Program-made: the position numbers and the translations under genes | In this document: positions 23,001 through 35,000 of the stretch, piece after piece | Layout: every line of letters begins with the position of its first letter | Position numbering within the stretch: the first letter of the stretch is position 1 | DNA from: Fragum whitleyi | Lineage: Eukaryota; Mollusca; Bivalvia; Cardiida; Cardiidae | NCBI GenBank assembly: GCA_948146395.1 | Contig: OX411545.1 | Coordinates: forward strand, 18,100,026-18,164,025 | Length of the DNA: 64,000 nucleotides | Reading direction: 5' to 3' | The notes under the pieces: generated by a model | Told to the model about the DNA's origin: nothing | Databases searched by the model: none | The model's input: the letters and a program-made list of their open reading frames with translations, nothing else

Positions 23001-26000
23001 TTATCAATTTTCTCACTGAAACAAGGTTATGTCTAGAATAAAGTGTACTTTATTGTTTAAAATTGATCATCTATTTTGAACTAATATATGTACCAGTCCT
23101 AAATTTGTCATTTGATAGCAGAATGAACATTTCTTTTTTTCAGATAAAAAATTCTCATACAGCCACATTATTTCACAAAAAGAGGTTGAGAGCTCTGTTT
23201 TATTTGAGGCTCAAACAATGGGATCAGGCAATACAAGACTGTCAGCGAGTCCTAGAGCTAGAGAAGAAAAGGCCATTACTTTATGGGACTTACCTTAACT
23301 CCCTTGTGAAAAGAGTTTTTGAAAAAATTATGGAAAATGAAGAAATTGCTTAGACTAAGCAATTACTTCATCTACCATAATGTATTCTGACAAGAAGTCA
23401 AAATTTTGATTTTGATATTTCTTCATTTCAGATCAAAAATCCTCACACAGCCACATATTTCACAAACAGAGCCCTGTGTTATTTGAGGCTTAAACAATGG
23501 GATCAAGTAATACAAGACTGTCAGCGAGCCCTAGAGCTAGAGAAGACAATAGTGAAAGGCCATTACTTCATGGGACTTGCCTTAATGGAACAGAATCACA
23601 ATGATGAAGCCATTGCTTGTCTCAAGAGAGGTAAGCAAGGGTGTTAAATTTGTGTGTATATATAGTCTGATCTACTGTAATTCTTGTTTCATAATGAGAT
23701 TTTCATAAGCTTGGCTGTTTTCGGAGAAAACTCTAGGTATTGCATTACCTTGGCCTCATTGTTGTTGTTGTCATAGTTGTAGTCATTATGTGAAAACTTT
23801 GGCATTTGGTGATGCCGCTCTAGTTCTACTGAAGGCATTCACTTGAAACTTAACACATGTTCACCATCAAAAGAGCAATATATACCACCAAAGGGGATAA
23901 TTTTAGATGTGTTTTGTCCAAATTTGCCTCTTTTTATGCCCCCGCATTGAGAGATCGGGGGCATATTTTTTTACTCATGTCCGTCTGTCCATCTGTCTGT
24001 CCGTCCGTCTCAGTCCGTCCGTCTGTCCGAAAACTTAACCAAACTGAACCTTTGCCTTTTCTCCAAAAGTATTTGACATACAAAGCTGTACACCAAAGTC
24101 CAGGTCATGTGACAAGGTCAAGGTCATGTGACAAGGTCAAGGTCATCTGTCAAGGTCAAACTTTAAAAAAAATGCTGTTACGGGAGCATTCATGTTTCAC
24201 AAACACATCTTGTATTACTTAGATTTCCATCTACCATTATCAATTAAAAGCCCAGTATAGGCACCTGTAGGGGTTGCTCTTGTTTTCATTAATACTAACA
24301 TATGATTGAAGGTGCCAAATATAGAATATCATTTAAAGTATAATACAGTTCTTAAGATTTTGCTAAAATATGAATTCACTCTCAAATATCTCCCTCAGTC
24401 ACTGACATGTGATAAAAGAACTGGCAGAAAATCGCCTTAACACTTTTCTTTACAAGGAAACCTTTTGTGGAATTTCTACTGAGTTTGTGAATTGCACGAG
24501 AAAACCCAATTAGTAATCAAAACTAGTCAAAGCAAATATGAGAAAAAAAACTTGTTCTGAATAAAGTATGTTTAGGCAAAGCTAGTTTTGTTTAAGATGT
24601 TCTCAAAGGTACCTTGGTACACACTACTGCAAGATCAACCATGAATCAGCCATGAAAAATTCATGGCTTGAGCCATTAACCTCACCCATTAAAAGCGACA
24701 TTGTGCTGGGCATTAATAAACCATCAAGATGCCATGAATTTAACATTAAATTATTTTAATGGGAGAGTTATGGCCATTAAAGAAGTCATTCATGGCCATA
24801 AATGGAGAGAGGACACCATTAGATTTTCAGGAGTAATTACTGGGGAAATAATGACCATTACAAAAATGAATTATTGATGGGCATTGATTTTTTAATGGTA
24901 GCCATTATTAATATTAATGGTAGCCATGAATTTGTATAATTGCTAAATTCATGACCCATTAATATATTTCATGGCACATTTTAATGGGCAGTGGCCATTA
25001 AAAGCGACATTGTGCTGGGCATGAATTTAAATTAATGGACATGAATTTTATTTTCACTGCTATACCATGCCCATTATCCATAAACCCTGAAATAAATGTA
25101 ATGGGCATTAAAAATAAAATGACAAATTAATGGTCAAAATGTCTGCCAAGTAATGGCCATGAAAAAGTACTTAACTTTTTTAAATAGACAAATTATGACC
25201 ATTAAAGTTTACCCATTAAATGTTGTAAATGGGCATTAATTTTCTAATGGCCAAACAATGGGGAGAAAATACCAGTCATGGACCAAAATTGATGGCCATG
25301 GAAAATTTTATGCCTATTATTTTAATGGCCATCAATACAAATCATGCCCATTATTGTTTCCCCTTCAATGTTGGTAATCTTTAGTTTCCTAGGGTTGAAA
25401 ATTCATAAGTACGAATCTACAAACATGAAACAACTTGACAGATCTTATTCATACAATTCTTCTATAAAATTGATGCAATAATGTTTAATTTGGGTTTGAG
25501 AATATTTGCACAAATGATTTATTGCTAAAATCTTAAAAAAAATAAAATCTTATTTTCTTCAAATTTTGCAAATTCGAAGGCTTCATTTAAAATTTGTCTT
25601 ATATTTTTGTTAATCAATTGTTTTAAGTCCAACAGTACAAGATTTTATTTAAAATAATCAAATTTCAGCTTTTTACATACCTTCTGCTTGCTATTCTTCC
25701 CAATGTACAAGAGAATAAGGCAAAAAACATTTTAACTGGAAATTTTGTTTGAAAACAGCAGCCATGTTGGATTTCCATAGACTGGATTTACGGTCACTTT
25801 TAGACTGGTACTCTTGGCCATGACTTTGTATAACGACTTATTCATGGTTTGTGTCATGGGCATGAATCAAAATGAAAGTAGTTAAAGCTTTAATTCTGTA
25901 TTTAATTTCTCATTAATTAATACCCATTTCAAATAATGTAAAGGGCCATGAATAAACTGATTTAGAATTCAACAGCATATGAATGGCCAGAATTAATTGT

Positions 26001-29000
26001 CAGAATTTTTTTTTCAATGCCAATTAATGACTTGATTTTTTTTATTATGGTTTTTATTTATCATATTTGGTATTTAATTATCGTAATTTATATGGGTGAT
26101 AACCTTTAATAAATGTTCATGATAGTAACTGGGCATGAATAAAAAGAAAAAAAAAGTTAAAACTTTTCTGTATTCCTGTCATCCCCATTAAATAAAATTA
26201 ATGATCATGGATTATCTGATTCATAATTGTATGATATATTTATGGCCATAAGTAATAGTCAAGATTTTTGTCATGCCAATGAGTTTTTTTTATAATAGCC
26301 ATTATTTGTTACTGTTTTGTATTTAATTGTCATCTTCAATGGTTGATTGATGGGCATGAATAAATGTTCATGGTAGTTAATGGGCATGATTCAAAATTAA
26401 AAGAGCAAATGGTTTTTAGGAATTTTTATAATGGCCATTATTCGTTACTGTTTGGTATTTAATGGCCATCTTCAGTGGATAATACTGGGCATGAATAAAT
26501 GTTCATGGTAGTTAATGGGCATGAATCAAAATAAAAGAACTTTAAAAAATTTCAGTATTTCTTTGATCTTATTACAATCAAAGTTAAAGCCCATGAATGG
26601 TCTGATTCAGATTCAATGATATATTAATGGCCATGATTAATTGTCATAATTTATTTTAATGCCAGTGACTTTGAGCAATCTTTATTATGGCCATTATTTT
26701 ACCTTTTTTTATTTAATGGCCATCATTCATGGGTGATTGATGGGCATGAAAAAAATATTTATAGTAGTTGATGGGCATGAATAAAGCTAAAACAAGAAGT
26801 AATGGCCCATTACTTTTTTAATGCCAATACTTTTATGCTGGCCCATTATATTAATCTGCATTTCATGGTTTTTTAATGGTTAAATCATGAATTAATGGCC
26901 ATTAGTTAGCATTTTAATGGCTAAAAGTGTTACCCATTATTATTTTTTTACAAGGACTAATGGCTCATTTTCATGGTTTTCCTTGTTTTCATGGGCCATT
27001 AATGGTCTTTTAATGTAATTTTAATGGGACCCTTTTGCAGTAGTGACATATTGGAAAATCATAAATATTTAGTATTAAAGGGAAGGAAATATTGTTCTTA
27101 ATGAAGAAACTGCCGAGCTTCTTTACCAACAATCTTTAAAAATTTATCTCTTAACTTAGATCCATTATGATACAAAACCTTTAATTTTGATACCCACAAG
27201 AAGTTATTAGGTGTGGAACGTTTGGGAATGTATGGAAGGAATTAAATCACCAAGGAAATTTTTGACAAAGAAAGGGTTCAATTTTACCTTTTAGCCAATG
27301 AACTAGCCAAAGATTCCAAGAAAAATTTTGGAGATGAAATCACATCAGCATTACGGCAGGCCAAAAGAAAGCGATGGAACTTAATTGAAGAAAAACGAAT
27401 ACAACAAGAAATAGATTTACAGTCTTATATCAACAGATTGATTACTGAAGATACTGAAAGGTTTGTCAACATTGCAAATATATTTATTCCTTATTCTCTG
27501 GAATTAAAGATTTTGTTTCAAACATATTGCCACAAATGGATATATATTTTAAGCAGATTAGCTCATGCCTTTTCTCCCATAATTGAGTAAAAAGTAGGCA
27601 GTGTGGGCTAAGAATAGTCTGCACATCTGTGCAGGCTGATCTTAGTCTATACTGTTGGGAAAAACTAAGTGTTCAGCAGGAATATGCAATAACCAGCATG
27701 AAATGGGTTAACAAGATGACTACCTCAGTATGCAGGGTTCGATACTAACAGTGTCTAGGGTTCCCAAGTATCCCAAAATATTGGAGGAATCCAATTAGTT
27801 CAAAGTAAGGAATTTCTTCAGGATCCTTCTATAGATCTATAAAATTTAAATGCTCTCTGAAACAAAATTCTGTTGTTTTTCAAGCCAAAGTTTTAGCTCC
27901 ACTTTGTTCCTTACATTTGTAAGGATGAAAATAATGGTCTGATATTTTTCTATTTTTAGATTGAAAAATGTCATGTTGGGAGAAGCTGAGGAAGAACAGG
28001 TTTCAGAAGAAGAATGTGATAAAAAGTTAAAATCCCTGGATGAAAAAATGGTAAGGAAAGCCTTAATCCTTTGCTGTTTTATCCCTGCTTTTCATGTGCC
28101 TGTAATTTTATGATTGAGAAAACATTGTGAAAAAAGAAGAAATTGCTTCTGACAAGCAATTTCTTCTTTTTCCACACTATTTTCTACCCTACTGAATAAT
28201 ATTTTTTTAATTTAATCCACTTTAAATTTTCGTCTGCAAAACCTTTGAATTTTGACAGGTCAAAAATTTTGTAAAACAGGAAAGTGTTAAAGGGGAATTT
28301 CACTTCAATAAGGAGGGCATGTACTGAGCAGACTTGGTGGCCACACAGTGTGTTGAGCCATTACCAGATTACATGATTTTAAACTTGCCCAAATTCAAAG
28401 AAGATGCAGACAACAGGTTTCACTTGATGGAAATTTTAAAAACCTGCAATTTTGGGAAGATAACATTGTGGACATTGAAGCAATCTCTTTATTGAAACAG
28501 TTTGAAATGCTTTATATAGGAGATCAACCCTGTGTTCAGCGAACAGTTTTTATAGCAAGCATTCTATCTTGAAAACAGGGCAAGCCCTTTTGAAAAATGA
28601 CACATTTGCTAGGCAACAAAAGTGATCTGACTCAAAGTTTTATCCCAGAAACACCCTCAGTAAACATTTTTAGATTTATTACATGAAGTACGAAAACATT
28701 TGTATTTAATAGGTGATTGAATATCCAAACAAAGAGAAAATCATGAGTTTTTCGAAAAACTCATTAACACACCATTCATAATAAGAAAGCAGCAAAGTGC
28801 CTGCTAACGTTGGCTAGGGCTTTGCTCTTCTGAACTCAAGGCTGGTTACAATTTGAAATGTCAACCACAGGCTCGTATTAGTATTTTATCTATGATATAC
28901 TCATACAACTAAGCCTGAGATTATTTAACTTTTTTCCACACTCAATTTAAAAGTTACTCAAATTCATAGTTGAGATATATTTTCTATATGGAAAGAGTTA

Positions 29001-32000
29001 TAGAATGAAATTTGTTTGTTTGTATGAGGTTTTATGCCCCTTTAAACAATCTTTCAGTAATATCAGGGTGGTTGCAGCACCTAACAATAAAATATTGGTA
29101 TTCCTCTCACCAGTACTACCATTATTTGTATTTGTAATTCTGTTCTTTTAATAGCCTTTGTTAATATTTAGAGGTAATGATACATACATGTTGATACATA
29201 CATGTAACTAGGATACACAAAATATGTCCAGCTTTTACAAATACATGAATATTGAATAGTGATTTCGGGCTAGTAATAATGTTTGAAATAGAAGAATCAT
29301 TGACTCCTTATCCATGGAATTCCAGGGGTCAAAACTGATTAAAAATGGGTCGAAATGACAGAATGAGCCAATCATAAGAAGAATTTTGCTGGTTCAAGAG
29401 CCAGTTGACCTTTTCTCTTAAAATGATTAAGTAAGCAATAAATAGTTTATGTTAGATAGTCTTTAAGATACATCATTGAGGAATTAAACCAAATTTTGAC
29501 TCTTGAAATTTCTCTCAAGGGGTCAAAATGAACCCCTTACGGAGATATTTCTTATGGTCAAATTAAGATATATTCAGATTTTTGGGGTCAAAAGCCTGGT
29601 TTAAGGGTCAAACTTGAGCCCTGTGATTCCTGAATATACTTGTATACTGTCAATAATTTGCACACAAACTCAGGATAAACAGAAACTTCAAATCAAAGTA
29701 CTGAGAGCCTTGGTTACATGACCAGCATAGGAGTTTAATTGCTATTATGTACCAGCCCAGTGTTCTTTGATACTCAACTTGACATCTTTTTGTTTATCTC
29801 AATTTGCTATACAATCATTTGGCCTTGACAATGTTGAAAAAGTTGTTAACAACTACACAATGTACTTTTTATGCTCCCACATAATCTGTTGGTCTGTCTG
29901 CCTGTCTGCAAAACTTAACAAAGTAACTTAACATTGTCAATTATTTCAAGGCTATTCAAGATAAAATGCCCATTTTGGGTTTGATAGATTTAGGCGGTGC
30001 GAATCTATAGATTCCAAAGTCAAGGTCATGTTACAAGCTCAAGGACAAAGTTTTAAAGAAATTGCTGTTTTTGGGCCATTTGGTTTTCACAACCATATCT
30101 TGTTTCTCTTCATATTTATAGGACAAAAGAATAGCTGAAGTCAATTCATTATTTGCACAAGTAGATGACAGAAGAAAGGTAAAAGTGTAAATCCAGATAT
30201 GTCTTGGATATTGATGGCTCTTCACAAACGGTTTTAACCACCTTTATAGGAAGTTACAACTGTTATGAGTCATCAATATGGACCCAAGATTATAAAACTG
30301 AAATATCATTCTCAATTGAGAATTTTCTCAAGCTTTGATTATTTGTAACAAATTGTAACAACTTGAATAAATATTTTTTTTTTCATGCATTTATTACAGT
30401 ATAACAGCAGAATTTCAAGCTTTAATCTGAAGTTGAAGTTTAAGGATATTCTCAGTTGGAACCAAAATAGTTTACATAGGCGTAACTAGGATTTTGAAAT
30501 TTATACGCACTAAGAAGGCTACTAACATATATATATAAAATATATAGGATAAAGGCAATATGTGGCAAAAGATGAATGTGCTCCGTTGGCTACACTTTTC
30601 TATGATTTGAGTGTTGGTGAATAATCAAAACATAGTAACTACAGCTTGAATAAGCTGTAGTTTGGATGTTATGGTCATTCATCTGTGATATTTTTGAAAG
30701 AGGATTTATTTCTTTTACGCACTCGCGTAATGTGCGCAATGGTAGTTACGGCCTTGGTAAACCATCTTCATTTATTGTGGCTGATACTTGTTACAAGTCT
30801 TATTTTCACTGTTCTATTCTGCAATACCTTGTACGGGCTTAGCAATTATTTACAGTTAAGATAATCGTGAAATTGACACTCATTCTGACCAAAATATTTC
30901 TAAATAACACACTTAGTGCTAAATTCATTTGTTCAAACACTCACTCCGAAAATGTTGAAAACAGTAGGCAATCATTCAAAAATATAAATATTTCATTCAA
31001 ATTGATCAAATTATTCCACAATTGTATTGGCAGGTATGAATTTTAAAGCATCTGATTGGACCAGGCAGACAAATGATAAAAACTACAGTCAAACCTGACT
31101 TAGAGGCCACATGCATTTAGCAAGCAACCTGTATTTAGTAAGCGACCACCGAGTTCCCCAATGGGGGATTTGTGCAGAAATTTACCTGCATTAAGCAAAC
31201 ACCTGTCTTAAGCAAGTGCTTTTTAGCTCACCTGAGCATGAAGTGCTCAAGGTGAGCTATTGTGATCGTAGAATGTCTGTCATCAGTTGTGCGTCGTCCG
31301 CCGTCCGTCGTCATCAATTTCTTTAAACATCTTCTCCTCCTAAACCAGTTGGCCAATCTTGATGAAACTTGGCAGGGATGTTCCTTGGGTCAAGCTCTAC
31401 CAAAGTTGTTCAAATAAATGAAATCCACCCTTAACTTTCCCTTTACCCTTAACAAAAGGGTGAAAATATGAAAATCTTTAAAAAACTTCTCTGAAACTAG
31501 AAGGCAGACAGCTTTCATATGTGATATGTAGCATCATCTGGTGGACCTCTACCAAATTTGTTCATATCAAGACCCTGCGGTCATATTTGGGCTTTGCCTG
31601 GGTCTTACCCTTTTTAGCTCGCCCGGAACGAAAGTCTCGGAAGAGCTATTGTCATACCCTCGGATGTCTGCGTCAGCGTCGGTGTCGGCGTCTGCTTTAG
31701 GTTAAAGTTTTTTATTTCTTTCAATATTTATCCTAGAGGCTTTATTTTTTACAGAAACACTCATTATGGCAAAGGCTTTCATTTGAGACCAACATCCATG
31801 TTGAAATGACCTTTAGACTGAGACCTTGACCCTTTCAAAAAAAACTTTAACCAAAAACTTTAACCGAAAACTTTAACCAAAAAAACTTTAACCTTGCTTA
31901 TATTTTCTGTAAGCTTTAGACTAGAGACATCATTACTTCATATGCACACTCATTAGGTGATAGGCTTTCACCATAGACAAAGTTGACAATTTGACCTTGA

Positions 32001-35000
32001 CCTTGACCCTTTGTGGACTAAGAAAAACTTTAACTGAAAACTTTAACCAAAAACTTTAACCTTGCATATATTTTTTTAATGCTCTAACATAGGGACATCA
32101 TAGCTTCATATATATACTCACCAGGTGATAGGCTTTCACCAGAGACCAAGGTCCTTCACAATTTGACCTTGACCTTTACCATTTGTGGACTTAGAAAAAC
32201 TTTAACTGTAAACTTTAACCAAAAACTTTAACCTTGTTTATATTTTCTGAATGCTCTAACCTAGTGGACATCATAGCTTCATATACATACTCATTAGGTG
32301 ATAGCCTTTTGTGAGAGATCAAGGTCCTTGATAATTTTACCTTGACCTTTTATGAACTTAAAAATACTTTAACCGAAATTCTTTTACCAAAAACTTTAAC
32401 CTTGCTTATATTTTCTGAATGCTTTAACCTAGTGACATCATTACTTCATATATATAGTCACCAGATGAAAGGCTTTCACCAGAAACCAAGGGCCTTGACA
32501 ATTTGACCTTGACCTTGACCTTTTATGGACTTGGAAAAACTTAAACTGAAAAACTTTAACCAAACATTTAAGCTTGCTTATATTTTCTAAATGCTTTACT
32601 CAGGGACATTATTACTTCATACACATAATCACTAGGTGATAGGCTTCTACAGAGACCAAGGTCCTTCACAATTTGACCTTGATCTTGACCTTTTGTGGAC
32701 TTAGAAAGATTTTAAAGAAAAACTTCATGTTTGATACAAAGAAATTCCATTGGTAACCTCATCTGCTTGTAGGCTTTCACTTTACCCTAACCTTATACAT
32801 GCAATCAAAACAAAAAAGTTTTTATATTTCTTAATTACTACTCAAACAGATATATATTAGATCATGGACATGAACATTGAAAGAAACCACTTTGAACTTC
32901 GGGAGCTACGTTGTCCGCGGACAACTCTTGTTACTTAGAATCAAAGAGCGAAAATCTTTAAAAATCTTCTTCTCTGAAACCAGATGGCAGACAGCTTTCA
33001 TATTTGGTATGTAGCATCACCTAGTGGGCCTCTGCCAAGTTTGTTGATATCAAGACCCTTGGGTCATATTTGGACTTTGCATGGGTGCATCCCTTTATCT
33101 CTTATGAACACGAAGGGTAAGAAAATGAAAATCTTCAAAAAATTTTCTTCTATGAAACCAGAAGGCAGACAGCTTTGATATTTGGCATGTAGCATCATCT
33201 AGTAGACCTCTATCAAGTTTGTTCATATCAAGATCCTAGGATCATATTTGGGCTCCACCCGGGCACAACCCTTTTTACATAGAATCAAAGAGCGCAAATC
33301 TTTTAAAATCTTCTTTGATCGAAACAGAGGGCACACTGCTTTCATTTTTGTATGTAGCATCATCTAGTGGGCCCCTATCAAGTTTGTTCATATCAAGACC
33401 CTTGGCTCATATTTGGGCTTCACCAAGGCGCATCCCTTTCAGCTCATCTGAGCATGATGGGTGAAAATAGGAAAACCATCAGAAATCGTCTTTTTTGAAA
33501 CCAAAAGGCAAACAGCTTTCATATTAAGTATGTAGCATCATCTTATGGACCTCTTCCAAGTTGGTTCATATCAAGACCCTGGTGTCACATTTGGGCTCCA
33601 CCCGGGTGCATCCCTTTTTACATAGAATCAAAGAGCAAAAAGGCATATCTGTCTTGCTATTTGCTGAAAACGTTCCATGGTATTGATCATAGGCAATTAT
33701 CTTCTTTTTGACATCTGCCTATTTCATTTATGTAATGTCCCAGGGGTCAAAGAGACTCAGGTGAGCGATCTAGGACCATCTTGATCCTCTTGTTGAATGT
33801 ATTGTTGGTGTTTGTTGAATACAGATTTGACTGTATGTGCCGGGTTCAATCCCGGACGGCGGCACTCATTCTTTCCGAATATTTGTCTCTCACCAATGGA
33901 TTGATAATCGTAGACCATGTGAGATAGCAGCTGGAGGCTAGGAAAGGATGCGGCGGTTGTACTGGTGTGAGAAATACCAGGAAACCATTGTTAGGTGCTC
34001 CAGCTGCCGCGATATAACTGAAAAATGTTGAAAGTGGCGTTAAACTCTATCAATTGACTGTATATGGATATTTCTATAGGGATGTAATTGAATATTGCCA
34101 TTTTCGGCCGGTTGGATGAAATTAACAATATAAAATGATCTTGCTTTAATTGTATTCTAAATTCTCCCCCCCATTTATTCCCAAATAATTCCAAAATCAT
34201 TCACCATGTAAATTTCCGGATGTTGTCAACTTTATCAATCTTTTTAACAGGACTAGACATTAACTATAATTTAAAGCATTTTACAATTGTACTGAAAGGT
34301 TATTGAGCCACTTTTTTGCCATTTTTACCTCACCTGGGCACGAAGTGCTCCAGGTGAGCTATTGTGATCATCCAATGTCTGTCATCCACATTTTTTTTAA
34401 ACATCATCTTCTCCTAAACCGGTGGGCCAATCTTGATGAAACTTGGCAGGGATATTTCTTGGGTCAAGCTCTAAAATCATGTAGCTATAGCTTGTTTAAA
34501 GTTGTAGTGACAAAAAAAAACAACTTTTTGACATTCTTGTTTGATTACAGAAACGAGACGTCCCTGATTGTTTATGTGGCAGAATAAGTTTTGAATTAAT
34601 GAGAGATCCTGTGATAACGCCTAGTGGTATAACTTACGATAAAAAAGACATTCTAGAGCATTTACAGGTAGTATAGAACTACAGCATTTAAACATTTTGT
34701 TAACTAGAATTTTAGAATTAGCCAATGCAATTAAGTTTGAAATTTGATATACATGTATATGTAATGGCACATTGTGTACTTTTCTTGATTTATTAGCTAG
34801 AGTTTTAATTTTGTTAATGTCTGTGACTAATTGAAAACATGATTTTAAGTTCATCTTTTAATTTAGAGTATCATATAGGAATAAAGAACAAACACAATTC
34901 TCTTGCTAAAATGAACTTGCCGAATGTGTCGAACATTGGAAAATAAAATGATGAATAAATGATTGATTAACAGTATTTTGTACGTTTTGAAATTAATGTC

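Larger units (their letters stand above)
31084..33836. mobile_element. TACAGTCAAA-ended repeat, outer layer of a triple nest in intron 5
   Basis: TACAGTCAAACCTGACTTAG at 31084 and ACAGATTTGACTGTA near 33822-33836 are inverted ends. Between them is AGCAAGCRACC-type sequence (31120-31210). The HINE-like element at 31220-33794 separates the halves. Remaining length is about 180 bp. Confidence 0.6.
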
